From positions 17,021,385-17,085,384 of the forward strand of contig CM070594.1 in NCBI GenBank assembly GCA_036346395.1: 64,000 nt of DNA. Direction: 5' to 3'. The notes beneath the pieces are model-generated. The model searched no databases. It was not told the DNA's origin and was given only the letters and a program-made list of their open reading frames with translations. A program made the position numbers and the translations under genes. Position 1 is the stretch's first letter; each line of letters begins with the position of its first letter. This document shows, one piece after another, positions 22,185 to 33,596 of the stretch. Source of the stretch: Hsuehochloa calcarea (taxonomy: Eukaryota > Streptophyta > Magnoliopsida > Poales > Poaceae).

Positions 22185-25100
22185 TGTCGAACCCGGGAGC
22201 GAAGGATCCGAATTCTCGTGTTCATACACTAGTCCAGATTTTCGATGTACAGTCACAAAAATGTTATCACAAACATATCCCATGTGTATATTAATAAGCA
22301 TAGAGTTTATTACAAGCTGGTAGGAGGCCAAATAAAACATAGCGGAAGCAAAATATAATGGTAGCCACACGATCGCCACGAGCAATAAATGCTGAGGTCA
22401 TTGCCTAATCGTCTGCTCCTCACCTTACGGATAGCAGTCTTCTCACGAATAATAATATTCACAAGAGTGAGCACTACAACTGTGCTGCAAATTACACCCA
22501 ATCTGAAATTTAGAATGCATGCATAAGTTATTCAAAGGAAGGTTGTAGGGTTTATTTGCATAAATCGACCTTTTTGGTTTAAATAGTTATACTAAGTTTC
22601 AAGGCACATTTTCATTATATAACTAAATTCATATTTAAAATTTATCATTTTATAGTGGATAACCTCCATATGAAACATGGTGAAGGATACCCTCCTATCA
22701 CAAGGCTACCCGCCCAAATTTACCACAAGGATTAACCATCCTCAAATCATGTCCAAAGTTATTTTAAAACCAAAACAAATCTAACTTAGAGTGGCTTTGC
22801 TCGGCATGTCCTTGGCCAGTGGACACGGCTATTCGAATAGATTTACACTCTGCAGAGGTTGTACAACTTTACCCACAAGAGATAATTTGCCTGTTATATG
22901 GCCAATACACACTTCCTTATGTGTGTGACTAGGCAATTATCACAAGGCGTTTCCAATGCTTTACCTCAATACCAATATGCCCGCTAAGGTTTCACTTCCA
23001 TTAGGCTAACCACTGCTGAAACCCCTCTTGCGCCAAGTGGGAATAAAGTCTAGCAAACACCCACACAACAAAATGGCATAAACAATACGAGGTAATACAA
23101 ATTATTAAGCACAGTTACGCCCATCTGAACATGTGGTAGTACGGTGGAGCTTTTGCAAGATGCGGCTCAAAGGCCGGTCCTTAATCTACTTGGGCAACTT
23201 TCAATAATAACCACAGGTCTCGATCCCCAACAGACGAGGCCGTGCATAAACTTGCACCCACCAGCGGTCCATGTTTGCCCAAGTACAAACCATTTTCTTT
23301 TATTTTAAATTTTCAAAGACATTTGCAAAGTCCACCATGACAAGGCAATGTCATAGGCTTTTATCAATTTATGAAATTTTGGCTAAATTCTCCCAAAGTC
23401 AAATATTTCATGGTCTAAGCATTTGCTATGCATATATTTATTTTTAAATTCATTTGACTAAGGTTACAAGGAATTGATAATACAACAATCAAATTTGGCT
23501 ATACAAAGGAATTGGAATAATTAAATATTTAAAGCAGAATTTAAAATAATTAAATACAATTATGCATGCAATAATAATTTAAAACATGAATTAAATAATT
23601 TTAAATATTGGGGCAAAATGGTCAATGGTGTAACTTGCCTTGCTCAAATTCACGGTATTCTACTTCTTCAATAGGGTCAAGCTCTCCTGAATCGTCAAAA
23701 TCTATCTGTGAAAATATTCCAAATTCAAGCAAATTCAAATGAACACAAATAAATTCAAATGAAAATTCAAATTAACTCCAAATTAAATAATTTTAGTTTA
23801 GTTAGCTAGATCTTAATTTTATACAAATTTAGAATTTGAATCACCCAAATCGGAGTTTGTATGAAGAAATACGAGCTCTGGAAGTTTAAATCTAATTTTA
23901 ATTCCAAAATCGGGATTTTCCTAAATTCCCGAATTAAATTTCTAAAGGAAAATCTATTTAATCGTCGGTGACGTCGTGACGAATTTAATTACCGATTGAA
24001 ATATTTTGTAATGAAAAACCTTTTGTCTCTATGACAGTGGGCGGGTTCATGGACCGAGTCTACGAGATCGCTAATGTCCATCATGAGCCGGTGCATGAAA
24101 CTGATGGCTTTGCCACATGTGTGACACGTGATGCGCTTCGTGGGCAAAAACGGCGAGGTGGTGCTATGTGGCGTCGCGGTGGCGGCCATGTGGCGGTGCC
24201 ACGTCAACTCAACGGCGGCGACCTTCGGTGGACGGCGCGCCGGCGCTGCGCCACGGCGAGCCATGGCGATGGCACGAGTAGAGAGAGCGGGGAACGCTGA
24301 GCACGATGCTTACCTTAATGAAGCTGGGACGTGCGGGGATCACCGGCGGCGTGTAGAATGGCGGCGGTGTTCGGTTGAGTGAGGCGCGGTGGTTCGGCGA
24401 TGCTTGGGTGAGCGGTGGAGGCACCGCGAAGGCCGTAACAGCGATGCTCCACAATGTAACGAGCAAGCGAGACCCAAAGGCGGTGGCGCAAATCGTCGGA
24501 GAAGAGGTGCACGACCGGCGGCTTCAAACTTGAATTGCGGCTAATGGAGACGAAGAGCGGGGCTAAGATTTGGGGGTTGAGATGTGGGAAGAGAGGGCCT
24601 CACCGTGCTCGTATTTATAGGTACGGAGGGTCGGAGAAGGAGATCGGTGCGGAGACCGTGGCGGCGGGGCGTGCTTCCGGCGAGATTGGCGCTCGAAATT
24701 GCCGGGATGGCCGGGATTAGGGCGGCGGTGATCGAGGATTTAAATCGCATAATGGCACGAGATCGGGGAAGAGATCTGCGCCGAGTGGAAGCTTCGTCCT
24801 TGCTTGTCAATGGCGGAGCCAGCGTGTTTCACGATGACGGGAATGGAAGGTTGAAGGCGGCGTGGCTCGGGTGGTCCCACAGTCGGTGAAGCAGGCGAGG
24901 AGAGAGGGCGGGGCGGCGGAGATCAACCGTTGGATGGAGATCGAGAGGTGAGGTGATGAGTGGGCGGCGACAATTTGGATCACGAAGGATGAGGCGGCGA
25001 TGAGCGACAGCGTGGCGTGTAGTCTGCGAGGAGGCGGGCGGTCGCGAAGCGATCTTTGGGTCATGGGATTTCAGCCCAACTCTTGTTTCTTGTTTTTAAA

Positions 25101-25369
25101 AGATTTCCTATTGTTTTAATTCGAAATTCAAATAATCCTTAGAAAATAATAATTAAACTTTAGAAATCATGAGAAAATTCACGAGAAATTCTCTAAGGCA
25201 ATTTGGATTTAAATAAAATAATTCCAACTTTTAGTTGGTAATATATTTTGCACATAAATTATTTTAGTTTTAAAATACTTAGAAAAGTTTTAAAATTTCG
25301 GAAAATCCACAAAAATAATTAAAGTGAATGAAATTGAAATTTTGAAACATTACAAAATCTTATATTACA
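22185..25369 (-). repeat. Long 5' LTR of the second gypsy element
   Basis: About 3,185 bases between TGTCGAACCCGGG (22,185) and ATATTACA (25,369). The inner end is fixed by the primer-binding site, while the outer end is inferred from the TG...CA rule and the return of copia 3' sequence. The stretch 24,000-25,070 is GC-rich and shows several open frames on both strands, but these look like chance frames in U3 rather than genes. AT-rich sequence fills the rest. A TATA box on the minus strand lies at 24,611-24,620. Confidence 0.65.
24611..24620 (-). promoter_or_regulatory. TATA box of the long LTR
   Basis: The minus strand reads CTATAAATAC, followed about 30 bases on by pyrimidine-rich CCCTCTCTTCCC, which looks like a start region. 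It lies at the edge of the GC-rich part, as expected for the U3/R boundary. Position and direction agree with the element's orientation. Confidence 0.55.
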
Positions 25370-25570
25370 ATGCATCTTTTGGATTTTTCATACCATTTGT
25401 TGTAACCACTTGTTGGAGTTTTCATATGAATGCAATATGACACAATGAGATGCAATTAAAAAGCCTAAAACCTAAAAAGTTGAAAAGATTACTAAGTTGA
25501 GAAAAGAACAATAAAAGATCAAAAGAACAAGGAAGATAAGAAAAGATCAAACTCCCCTCAAACCAACCCA
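25370..25570 (-). other. Copia sequence just after RNase H
   Basis: The minus strand leaves the RNase H frame near 25,570 and enters AT-rich sequence with a purine run, GAGGGGAGTTTG, at about 25,549-25,560. The gypsy LTR begins at 25,369, so the long-LTR element sits in the 3' untranslated part of copia. No gene is seen here. Confidence 0.5.
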
Positions 25571-26965
25571 TAAGGATAAATTACCTAACTCGCTTCTTAA
25601 GGAGGAAAATGCGGTTTGATCTAAAGGCTTGGTAAGAATATCCGCCAATTGAGCTTGGACTCTCGAAGTGCATCACAATATCACCTTTTTCAACATGATC
25701 TTTAAGGAAGTGAAAGTGAATGTCTATGTGCTTAGTCCTAGAATGTTGCAATTGGGTTTTTAGCAATATTAATAGCGAAGTGTTATCACGAGAAAGAGGA
25801 ACACTAGCAAAGTTTAACCCATAATCTTTCAAAGTGGGCGTCATCCACAAAATCAGCTCTGACAACTAGCACCGACTACATACTCCGCTTGATGGATTGT
25901 GCAATGTAAGACCGCTTCCTAGAGGACCAAGATACAAGAGAAGTGCCTAGGAAGTGACAGTGCACGAGGTACTCTTCCTATCTAGCAAACACCCATAAAA
26001 TCGAAATCAAAAACCTCTAATGGACAAAGTGAAGAGCGGAATACCAAATGCCATACAAGAGGGTAGAGTGTAAATACACGAATATGCGCTTAACGGCTTG
26101 GCGATGGGAAGTTCTCGAGGCGCTGAAATCTTGCACAAAGGCATACCGTGAAGTGAATGTCGGTCTCGAGGTCGTCAAATCTGAGAAGGAGCCGATCATC
26201 TTTGCGGTACTCGCGTTGATCCACGACTTCTCCTTCCTCATCCGGATCCAAAAGCGATCGAGGTTGCCATGGGAGTGGAAATTGGCTTGCAGTCACCCAT
26301 GTTGAAGCGTTTTAGTAGATCTTTAGTGTACTTCGTCTGATGGATGAAAGTTCCTTCCTTGCATTGCTTGATTTGAAGTCCCAAAAAGTAATTAAGCTCT
26401 CCCATCATACTCATCTCAAATTCCCTGGACATAGTGTCGGAAAAATTTGGAAACAAGAGCATTAGAGGAACCACCAAAGATAATATCATCCACATAAATT
26501 TGAGCAAGCGAGAAGTCATTATTCGTCTAAGAATGAATAGAGTTTTATCCACTTTACCCATTTCAAAATTATTTTTAAGTAAGAAGGTCTTAAGTCTATC
26601 ATACCAGGCTCTAGGGGCTTGTTTAAGACCATACAATGCTTTAGATAGCTTGAAAATACGATTTGGATATTTAGGATCCTCAAAACCAGGGGGTTGCTTA
26701 ACATACACTTCCTCATCTATGAAACCATTTAAAAGACACTTTTAACATCCATCCAAAATAATTTAAAACCTTTTGATGCAGCAAATGCAAGCGAGAATCA
26801 CGAATAGCTTCTAGTCTAGCAACAGAGCAAATGTCTCATCAAAATCTAACCCCTCAACTTGGTCAAACCACGAGCTACCAATCGGCCTTGTTTCTAACCA
26901 CGAACCATCCTCACCTTGTTTATTCTTAAACACCCAGCGGTTCCTATAACATTATGACCACTAGG
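25571..26965 (-). pseudogene. Copia reverse transcriptase and RNase H, frame-broken
   Basis: These are RVT_2-type RT and copia RNase H. In minus-strand order come VIGTRWVFKNKQGEDG (26,910-26,960), MYVKQPPGFEDPKYPNRIFK and LYGLKQAPRAWYDRL (26,590-26,708), the catalytic IYVDDIIFG (about 26,475-26,505, in another frame from its flanks), GELNYFLGLQIKQ (26,360-26,400), LGTSLVSWSSRKRSYIAQS of RNase H (25,880-25,945) and HVEKGDIVMHF (25,665-25,700). The longest open piece is 26,238-26,708 (156 residues). All expected domains are there, but no single frame carries them. Confidence 0.85.
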
Positions 26966-28530
26966 GGTTCTACTAGGTTCCAAACTTTGTTTCTTTCAAA
27001 ATTTTCTAACTCCTCATGCATGGCATTTACCCACTAGAATCGGATAAAGCATGTGATATATCGCGGGGTTCAAAAGAAGCAACAAAAGCCGAATGAGAGT
27101 AGAGATTTGGATCATTATACCGAGGCGAGTGACTCGCTCATGTAGATTACCTATTATCCATTCCGAGGATCTTTGTCTCTGAATCGAAGTGGGCGCCGGG
27201 TGAGATCTGGTTTCTTCGACCTCATGCAGTGCTGCGATGATGAAGATCTGTGAGGAGCCTCAATCGAAGGTGAAGTAGGCGTAGCGAGTTCTTGTATCGA
27301 TATGGGCGCTTGATGCGGCAGATGAAGGAATGATATTAGCTTCGTCCTCATCTTCCTCCACAAAAATGCTCTCTGTCACCTGTAAATCATCTGTAGCAAT
27401 AGATCTAGCTCCAGGGCTAGTCTCATCAAAAGTGACATTACAAGTCTCCTGAATAATGTTAGTCTCGGATTAAAAACCGAAAACCCTCGAATGAGCGGGA
27501 TAACCCGAAATAACCCATCAAAAGTTCTTGATTCAAATTTATCTAAGTTGCTGTCTTAAGAATAAAACATTTTGATCCAAAAACTCGAAAATGTGAAACA
27601 GAGGGTTTTCTACCAAAACGAAGCTCATAAGGAGTCTTGCCTAAAGAAGGTCTCAAAAAGACATGATTTGCAATATGGCAAGCAGTAGCAATAGCTTCGG
27701 CCTAAAATCTCCTCGGTGTGTTATACTCGTCTAGCATCGTCCTAGCCATTTCGACCAAGGTCCTATTCTTCCTTTCCACCACGCCATTTTGTTGAGGGCG
27801 TGTGGAGAGGAGAAGCGATGCTCAATACCACGCTCGGCACAAAAGAAGCAAAAGAAGCATTTTTGAACTCCGTGACATTATCATCGCGAATCGCTCTCAA
27901 AGCACCGGGAAGCTCGAAGCCAAGCGAAGAACAAGGTCATGAAAATAACCAAAAGCTTCATCTTTTGAAGTAAGAAAGAACACCCAAGTATATCTAGAAA
28001 GATCATCGACTATGACAAGAATATACCATTTTCCACCGATCGGCCGGACTCTAGCGAACCAATAGTATCCATATGAAGCAAGCTGTCACCGTCAGTCGGT
28101 CATAACCATAGTCACGAGAAGGGTGTGAGGCGGCAACTTGTTTGCCATGCCTACAGGCGCATATACATCATCCTTGGCGACTTTGAGTTTGGGCAAACCT
28201 CTCATGAGATCAAGGTTGCTAACTCGTGTCAGATGATCAAAACCAATGTGCCCCAAACGTCGGTGCCAAAGCCAGAAATCAGAAGAAGATGTAAGCAAAC
28301 ATTTAAGAGATCCAGCAAGAGATTCTGAAAAATCAGCTCCAAAAATTCTACCAACTCTATAGATTCCAAACACAAGCTCACCAGTAAAATCAAGCACACG
28401 ATAAGCATTTTTCTTAAAAACAGTCTCATAACCATCATCAAGAAGCTGAGAAACAGAAAGGAGATTATACCTAAGCTTGTCCACAAGAGCGACATCCTTT
28501 AGAATGAATTTGTTGTTCACCCTAATTGAT
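26966..28530 (-). pseudogene. Copia integrase with GAG-pre-integrase domain
   Basis: The pre-integrase/zinc part reads LWHRRLGHIGFDHLTRVSN (28,215-28,275) within an open frame from 28,520 to 28,092 that begins NNKFILKDVALVDKLRYNLLS, the usual link from protease to integrase. In the core, PQQNGVVERKNRT near 27,765-27,805, a hallmark of copia integrase, is followed by a segment homologous to ANHVFLRPSLGKTPYEL near 27,620-27,680. The variable linker to RT (26,966-27,480) is acidic and Ser-rich. Frame breaks occur between these blocks. Confidence 0.8.
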
Positions 28531-28720
28531 CATGTTCCTTCAATTCGCCCTTGTGTATCATCTCCAAAGGTGATGAAGTCATCACTGTTGCCGCGTGAAA
28601 GAGGTGAACCATTTTGAGTTTCGGTCATGTGGCGTGAACACCGGTCGACGAACCACGTGTTCTTCCCCTTTCCACGGTAGTCCTAAAAATCAAGGAACAA
28701 AAGAGCGATGTGTCTCAATC
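28531..28720 (-). pseudogene. Copia protease remnant
   Basis: Minus-strand NTWFVDRCSRHMT near 28,630-28,670 corresponds to the copia retropepsin active-site block. The catalytic Asp is followed by Arg-Cys instead of the usual Ser-Gly, through a short loss in this copy. The piece lies exactly between gag and integrase. Confidence 0.65.
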
Positions 28721-28741
28721 TTCAGGTTAGATAAACAAGAT

Positions 28742-31066
28742 TTAGGAATCGATCTTGAGACACACGTCTGCAAGGAGTATACAAACCGAAGTACTATCCT
28801 TGATTTCATCTAACATTCGGTTATGAGCAATGTTTAAATTAACATGAGACTTAAAGCGTCCATGGGCGGTCGGCCGGCGTTGTCTTGTGGCGATCGGGCC
28901 GTGACCAAAACGTCGGACCGATGACCACCAATGATCGGACCGCCGATCGATAGACATTAGAATTAGGATATCTAGAAACATAATGATTTGCATGAGAGAA
29001 AATCCTAATCCGGGTTTATTCTTTTCGGTGTTACCATGTCTCATAGAAGCTCTAGGTTGCATGAATGAAATTCTATCAAAATTTTTCCTATCATTTTTCA
29101 ACCTCATGCCAACAGATTCAATCAAATGCCCACCTTTCTTGCAATAAGTGCAATGGTACTTGGTACCACTAGAAGAAGCACCATTTGAATTAATACAAGG
29201 TTGGGCAAAACCTGCAGATTTAAAAGATATTTTTGCAGGTTGGGTTTTGAATTCAATTAAACCTTTTTCCAATACTTGAATGACTTTTGGGTTTGAATTG
29301 TCTTGACAAGAATTGAATCCTAAACCTTGCTTCTTATAAGGAGTTTTAGACTTGTCAAGAATCATGTTTAATTGTTTCTTACCTTTAGAAAATTTCTCTA
29401 ATGTATCATGAAGGTAAGCATTTTCTTTTCTCAAGTTAACACAAGCATCACAAGTATTATTCATAGATTTCTCCTTATACAAAGCAATTTCAAGCTTAAG
29501 AGTGGAACATGAAGCACAAGTAGTATTTTCAATATCGTCCTTAAGCTTAGCATATTTGACTCTAGCGACTTCTAAGATATCTTTGATTTCACGTTCTTTT
29601 CTAAACATGAAGTGCAAGGGCTAGAATCAAATACATCAAAAGCAATCAATTTACTAGATTCTAAACATTTTTCACAAGGAGCACTTTTAATTTCATTTAG
29701 TTCAGATCTAGCATTCTCAAGTTGTTGTACGAAATATTATGAGCAGATTGTAACTTGGTAATTTACGAATGCATAGCATGACAAGATAAACATTCATCGA
29801 GTTCAAGAGCCTTAGCATTTTTAAGCTCTACTTTCAGTTTGCTAATTTTTGACTCTAATTTCTTATTTTTGTCATGACAAATTCTAGTGCTTCATCTTGA
29901 CTAAGCAATTGCTCAACTATAGAATCATATTTAGCGTAAAGCTCATCATAAGAAAAAGATACCTCATTATCATCAATGTCGTCCGTGTCGACCATGAAGC
30001 ACATGCCGGTGAAGTCTTTGGCCTTCCCTTTCTTTTGCCTTGAGGATCTCCTCCTCCTTGTCCTCCTCACTCACGGTATCCACATCGCTCAAGGATTGAT
30101 CCTCAAAGCGGCAAGGACCGGTGGCGACCTTCACAAGCTTATTAGCCTCATACCTTGATTTGTTGAAAGGAGGCTTCTTCCAAGTAGCTTTCCTTCCTTA
30201 TGATTGCTCTTACTTTTCACTTGGGGCAATTTGCCGGATATGATTGAGCTCACCACATTCATAGCATGTCACCGACCACCTCTCTTTTGTTTCTCACATT
30301 ATTGTAGGCCCGTGTGAATTTTTTAGCTAGAAGAGCTAACTCTGTTTGAGAATACTTTCAAGCTCCTCTTCATGAATAGTAGATAAACAAGCAAATGAAA
30401 ATCCGTAAGAAGATTCAAAAGAGTCATCAAAAGCCTTTTGAGAGGATCTGCTACCAAACCTAAATTATCTTTCTTGGGATGATCAACTCTTTTAATTTCA
30501 TGAGTCTTGAGTTTACTATAAAGCAATTCTAAAGTAAGACTTGAAAGATCAACATTTTCCTCTATAGCGATAGCCTTCATCTCCCACTCCTTGGTGTTGA
30601 TTGCGCCAAGAGATGGGTGGCATTTTCAGATTGAGAGTATTCAATATCAACGACTTTCATTTGATTAATTACTTTATTAAAGCGATGAAAATGTCATCGA
30701 TGCTCTCTCGGGGCGCATCTCGAATTTATTGTATTCACGCTTGTAAACTGCTTGGCGCACCTTTTTGATTTGGGACGAACCCTCATGATATGTTTGAGAG
30801 TGTTCCAAATTTCATCTTGTGATTAAAAGATTGCAAATTCTATCATATTCTTGTCTACCAAGTGCACCATATAAAAGATTCTTAGCCTTATTGTTGTTAG
30901 CCAAAAGAATTGCGAAGCGGTGTAGCAATTTCAGGAATAACCAATGGGCTCTAACAACATCCCAAATAGCTTGTCCTCGCTCTCAAGAAAGACTACGCAT
31001 ACGATTCTTCCAATAGGCATAGTCGTGCCCATCAAAGATATGCGGTTTAGAAGAAAACTTATCCAT
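28742..31066 (-). pseudogene. Copia gag, long Sire-type, frame-broken
   Basis: Start MDKFSSKPHIFDGHDYAYWK at 31,066, just inside the primer-binding site, as usual for copia gag. Next come MKAIAIEENVDLSSLTLELL (30,520-30,580) and a first zinc-knuckle remnant, CYECGELNH, near 30,250-30,285. A long, charged, coiled-coil-like C-terminal extension (28,742-29,617, 291 residues open) follows, with a second CTYCKKGGHLIES zinc motif near 29,100-29,160. Gag proteins with such an extension and a second zinc motif are typical of the Sire/Maximus lineage. The last 70 residues of the 291-residue frame may be out of frame. Confidence 0.75.
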
Positions 31067-31110
31067 CGCCAAAGTTCGGTGACCTGTTAAGATCAAGATT
31101 GAACTAACAG

Positions 31111-31123
31111 GGCTCGATACCAC
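31111..31123 (-). other. Primer-binding site of the copia element
   Basis: The minus strand reads GTGGTATCGAGCC directly beside the LTR, the initiator-Met tRNA primer type with a short loss relative to TGGTATCAGAGCC. The same loss occurs at 22,169-22,181. Confidence 0.75.
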
Positions 31124-31124
31124 T

Positions 31125-32896
31125 TGTTGGACCAAAAGGCGACTAGAGGGGGTGAATAGAGCACGCTCACTTTTTCCCAAATAATGAATTCAACACAATT
31201 TCACTCCAATAGCTATGATGAAGCTATGAAGATCAATATACCAAGATCTGTGGAAGACTAGTATTGAATCCAATTAAATCCCTAAGCAAAAACACAAAAT
31301 CAACTAAGATTGCAAAGACTCACAAAGACGCAGCGGTCGGACCTCTGTACCCAACCGGTCGGACCGATTGACGGCGGTCGACCGGCGTTGTCTTTGGCGG
31401 TCGGACCGCTCAAAATCGGTCGGACCGGTGATGACAATGATCGACCGGCGATCTGAGAACCGATCTGAAACGATAAAATCGGCCGATGACGAAGTTGCAA
31501 TTAGGTGAAACTTTTGATTCTCAACTCCAATCTTTATAAAACTTTGCACACACCTTCTATATGCTATTGAGGACCTATTCAATCGAATATTATGATAATT
31601 CTTGGAGCGATTTTGAGCAATTGCCAATTGATTAACGAAGGTCTAAAAGCGGGCAAGAACGAAAACTTGATCCTAAAGCTTGTTCGTGAGAGATTGATGA
31701 TCAAGATGATGCTAGATAGATTCACACATATCACAGCAAGCTAATTCATGTGAAAGAATCAATCACAAACTCGCGGATCAAAGAAAGCCCTAAAAACACG
31801 AAATTGAAAGCAAGAGCGAAAGAGACTTATCTCAAGCAAACCTTGCATAGATTGATTTCGTGATTGATCTTGGATTACATCCACACCATCATGGATCGAG
31901 TGGACAATCAAAGATCACGAAATTCACCACAAACCATCAAGAGCCCTAGCCTCCACCTCAACTCCCTAAAGACAATTAGGGTTTTGAAACATAAAAAGCG
32001 AGAGAGAGGGTGCAGCACCACCTCCTCCTATTTATAGTGGAGGCCTAGAACTCCTAGGGTTTGACTCAATTGGGCTCCGTTAAGGCCCACTAACAAGCGG
32101 GTCACACACGCACACTTCATAAGCGCCGTCTTTAACCTTTTGACCTAAACCGCTTCACCATGCGTCATGGATTTGCCAATAGGTCATCCTTGTCCATCTT
32201 GTGTCACGCTTGAGTCGTTGACCTCGCGCATCGTCAATCGTTACGGACCTCAACTCTCCAAGTCTAGTCCGATCCTCCTCGCCGTTGACCGTCGTTGACC
32301 ACCAAGCAACTGCACAACCATAGACAAGCAAACATGTATTCGGAACAAGTTCTTCACACTTGACCCATGTTAGTCAAAACATGCATCATGCAAATCATAT
32401 GCCATGAAACCAATGACTTTGACCTAACAAAACAACATCGCCACGAAGTTGGCGACGTTCAAGTAGAAACGGTCGACCGCTCCGGGTGAGCGGTCGGACC
32501 GCTTATGGCGGTCGGACCGCTCCACGTGAGCCGTCGGACCGCCTGAGACTTAGCGAAATTCAAGCCACGAAATTCAAACCTTCCGGAAATTAAAACCAAT
32601 ATAACTTTTTCTTGGAGACTCCAAAATCATGAGACCAAGTGCATTGGGATCCTCACTTGCCTACAACACCTATTTTGGCCCACTCATTTTGACCATTTTG
32701 GTCACCGCCGTCCGACCGCCCACATGGCCGGTCCGACCGATTTGGGACGATCGGACCGCCGTGCAAGGACCGGTCGGACCGCCCTGTCGATGAAGCTCGT
32801 AACTTTGTCGAAAACACGTGAAACGACAAACCGTAAACGCCATTGCCAATTGTCACATCATCCTAAGATCTGGAACATATCCCCATGAAATCCACA
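31125..32896 (-). repeat. 5' LTR of the copia element
   Basis: The inner end TGTTGGACC at 31,125 is fixed by the primer-binding site and by the matching LTR piece at 934. The outer end at 32,896 (...AATCCACA) is inferred from the CTTTC match. Repeated GGTCGGACCG-type motifs occur at two places, about 31,325-31,445 and 32,465-32,790. A minus-strand TATA box lies at 32,028-32,037. Confidence 0.65.
32028..32037 (-). promoter_or_regulatory. TATA box of the copia LTR
   Basis: The minus strand reads CTATAAATAG, followed by AGGAGGAGGTGG, inside the LTR and in the transcription direction of the element. This is a typical LTR core promoter. Confidence 0.55.
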
Positions 32897-32901
32897 CTTT
32901 C

Positions 32902-33596
32902 CTTGTAATATTATCTGACATTTAGTTATCTTTCTGATCAGCAACCACTGGCCAGAAGCAATGGAAACAGTGGAGTCGAATGTTCACTTCAACCACTGAC
33001 CAAGAAGCAATGGAAACAGTGGAGTCAAATGTTCACTTCTTATCACACACACTAACTAGAGCTTCAGAGGAAAGCATCATAACATTTACTAACACAGCAA
33101 AATCACTGAATAATAGTGAGGCTAAGTGCATGATGAGACTGAGGAAAGCAAGGCTCCATCTCCACCAGTGAAAGTGTCAGAGCGCACATATTCCATCCCT
33201 CAGTGATAAGCAATCCTCATCAGGAGAAAACAATAATTTGCGCAGCATTAATTCGGATATCGTTTGCGCAGGCAGACATGTGGCTGATCAGGTGACGCCG
33301 GAGACAAACTTATCTCCATGAGAAGTTTCCATGCACTGTGCGAAAGCGAGGCTAAAGCAGCAGCAGAGAAAGAAGCATAAAGAGACCAGTCGAGCTCAGA
33401 TGAATCGGATTCTGGTAGAAAAGCGAGGCAGAATTCCAGCTACAAATTGGGCCCCGTCACCCATGCTGCAAGTATCATATCAATCAATTCCTTCCTGTGC
33501 ATGCTCCGGATGCTACCTTTGCACGAGCTCCATTAGATATCTAGTAGTAGGGAACTACTAGTCCTTGGTTCGAGCTGATCGTGCGAGCATCCATCG
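32902..33596. other. Upstream region of the protease gene
   Basis: Host DNA between the copia LTR and the protease start codon. It holds a 48-49-base tandem duplication (32,942-33,038) and no convincing gene. No clear TATA box could be assigned. The copia insertion ends about 700 bases before the start codon, so part of the promoter could have been displaced. Confidence 0.5.
32942..33038. repeat. Tandem duplication of 48-49 bases
   Basis: Two near-identical units start at 32,942 and 32,990, each containing AGCAATGGAAACAGTGGAGTC and ending GTTCACTT. They differ at a few bases, including one insertion. Confidence 0.85.

Larger units (their letters stand above)
929..32901 (-). mobile_element. 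Ty1/copia (Sire/Maximus-like) insertion with nested gypsy elements
   Basis: I read the whole block as one minus-strand copia element later invaded by two gypsy elements. The 5' LTR (31,125-32,896) is followed by a primer-binding site and by gag, protease, integrase, RT and RNase H in copia order down to about 25,570. A piece matching the inner 600 bases of that LTR lies at 934-1,550 and is taken as the remnant of the 3' LTR. The pentamer CTTTC stands directly outside both outer LTR ends (929-933 and 32,897-32,901), which fits a 5-bp target duplication. The outer LTR end at 32,896 was chosen because of this match and a terminal CA, so it is partly inference. A five-base match can occur by chance. 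Part of the 3' LTR and its junction have been lost. Confidence 0.6.

Noticed and set aside
24031..25064. Several overlapping open frames in GC-rich sequence, as if a host gene
   Set aside because: They occur on both strands, show no domain, and lie within the long LTR between its TATA box and ends. Chance open frames are expected at this GC content.
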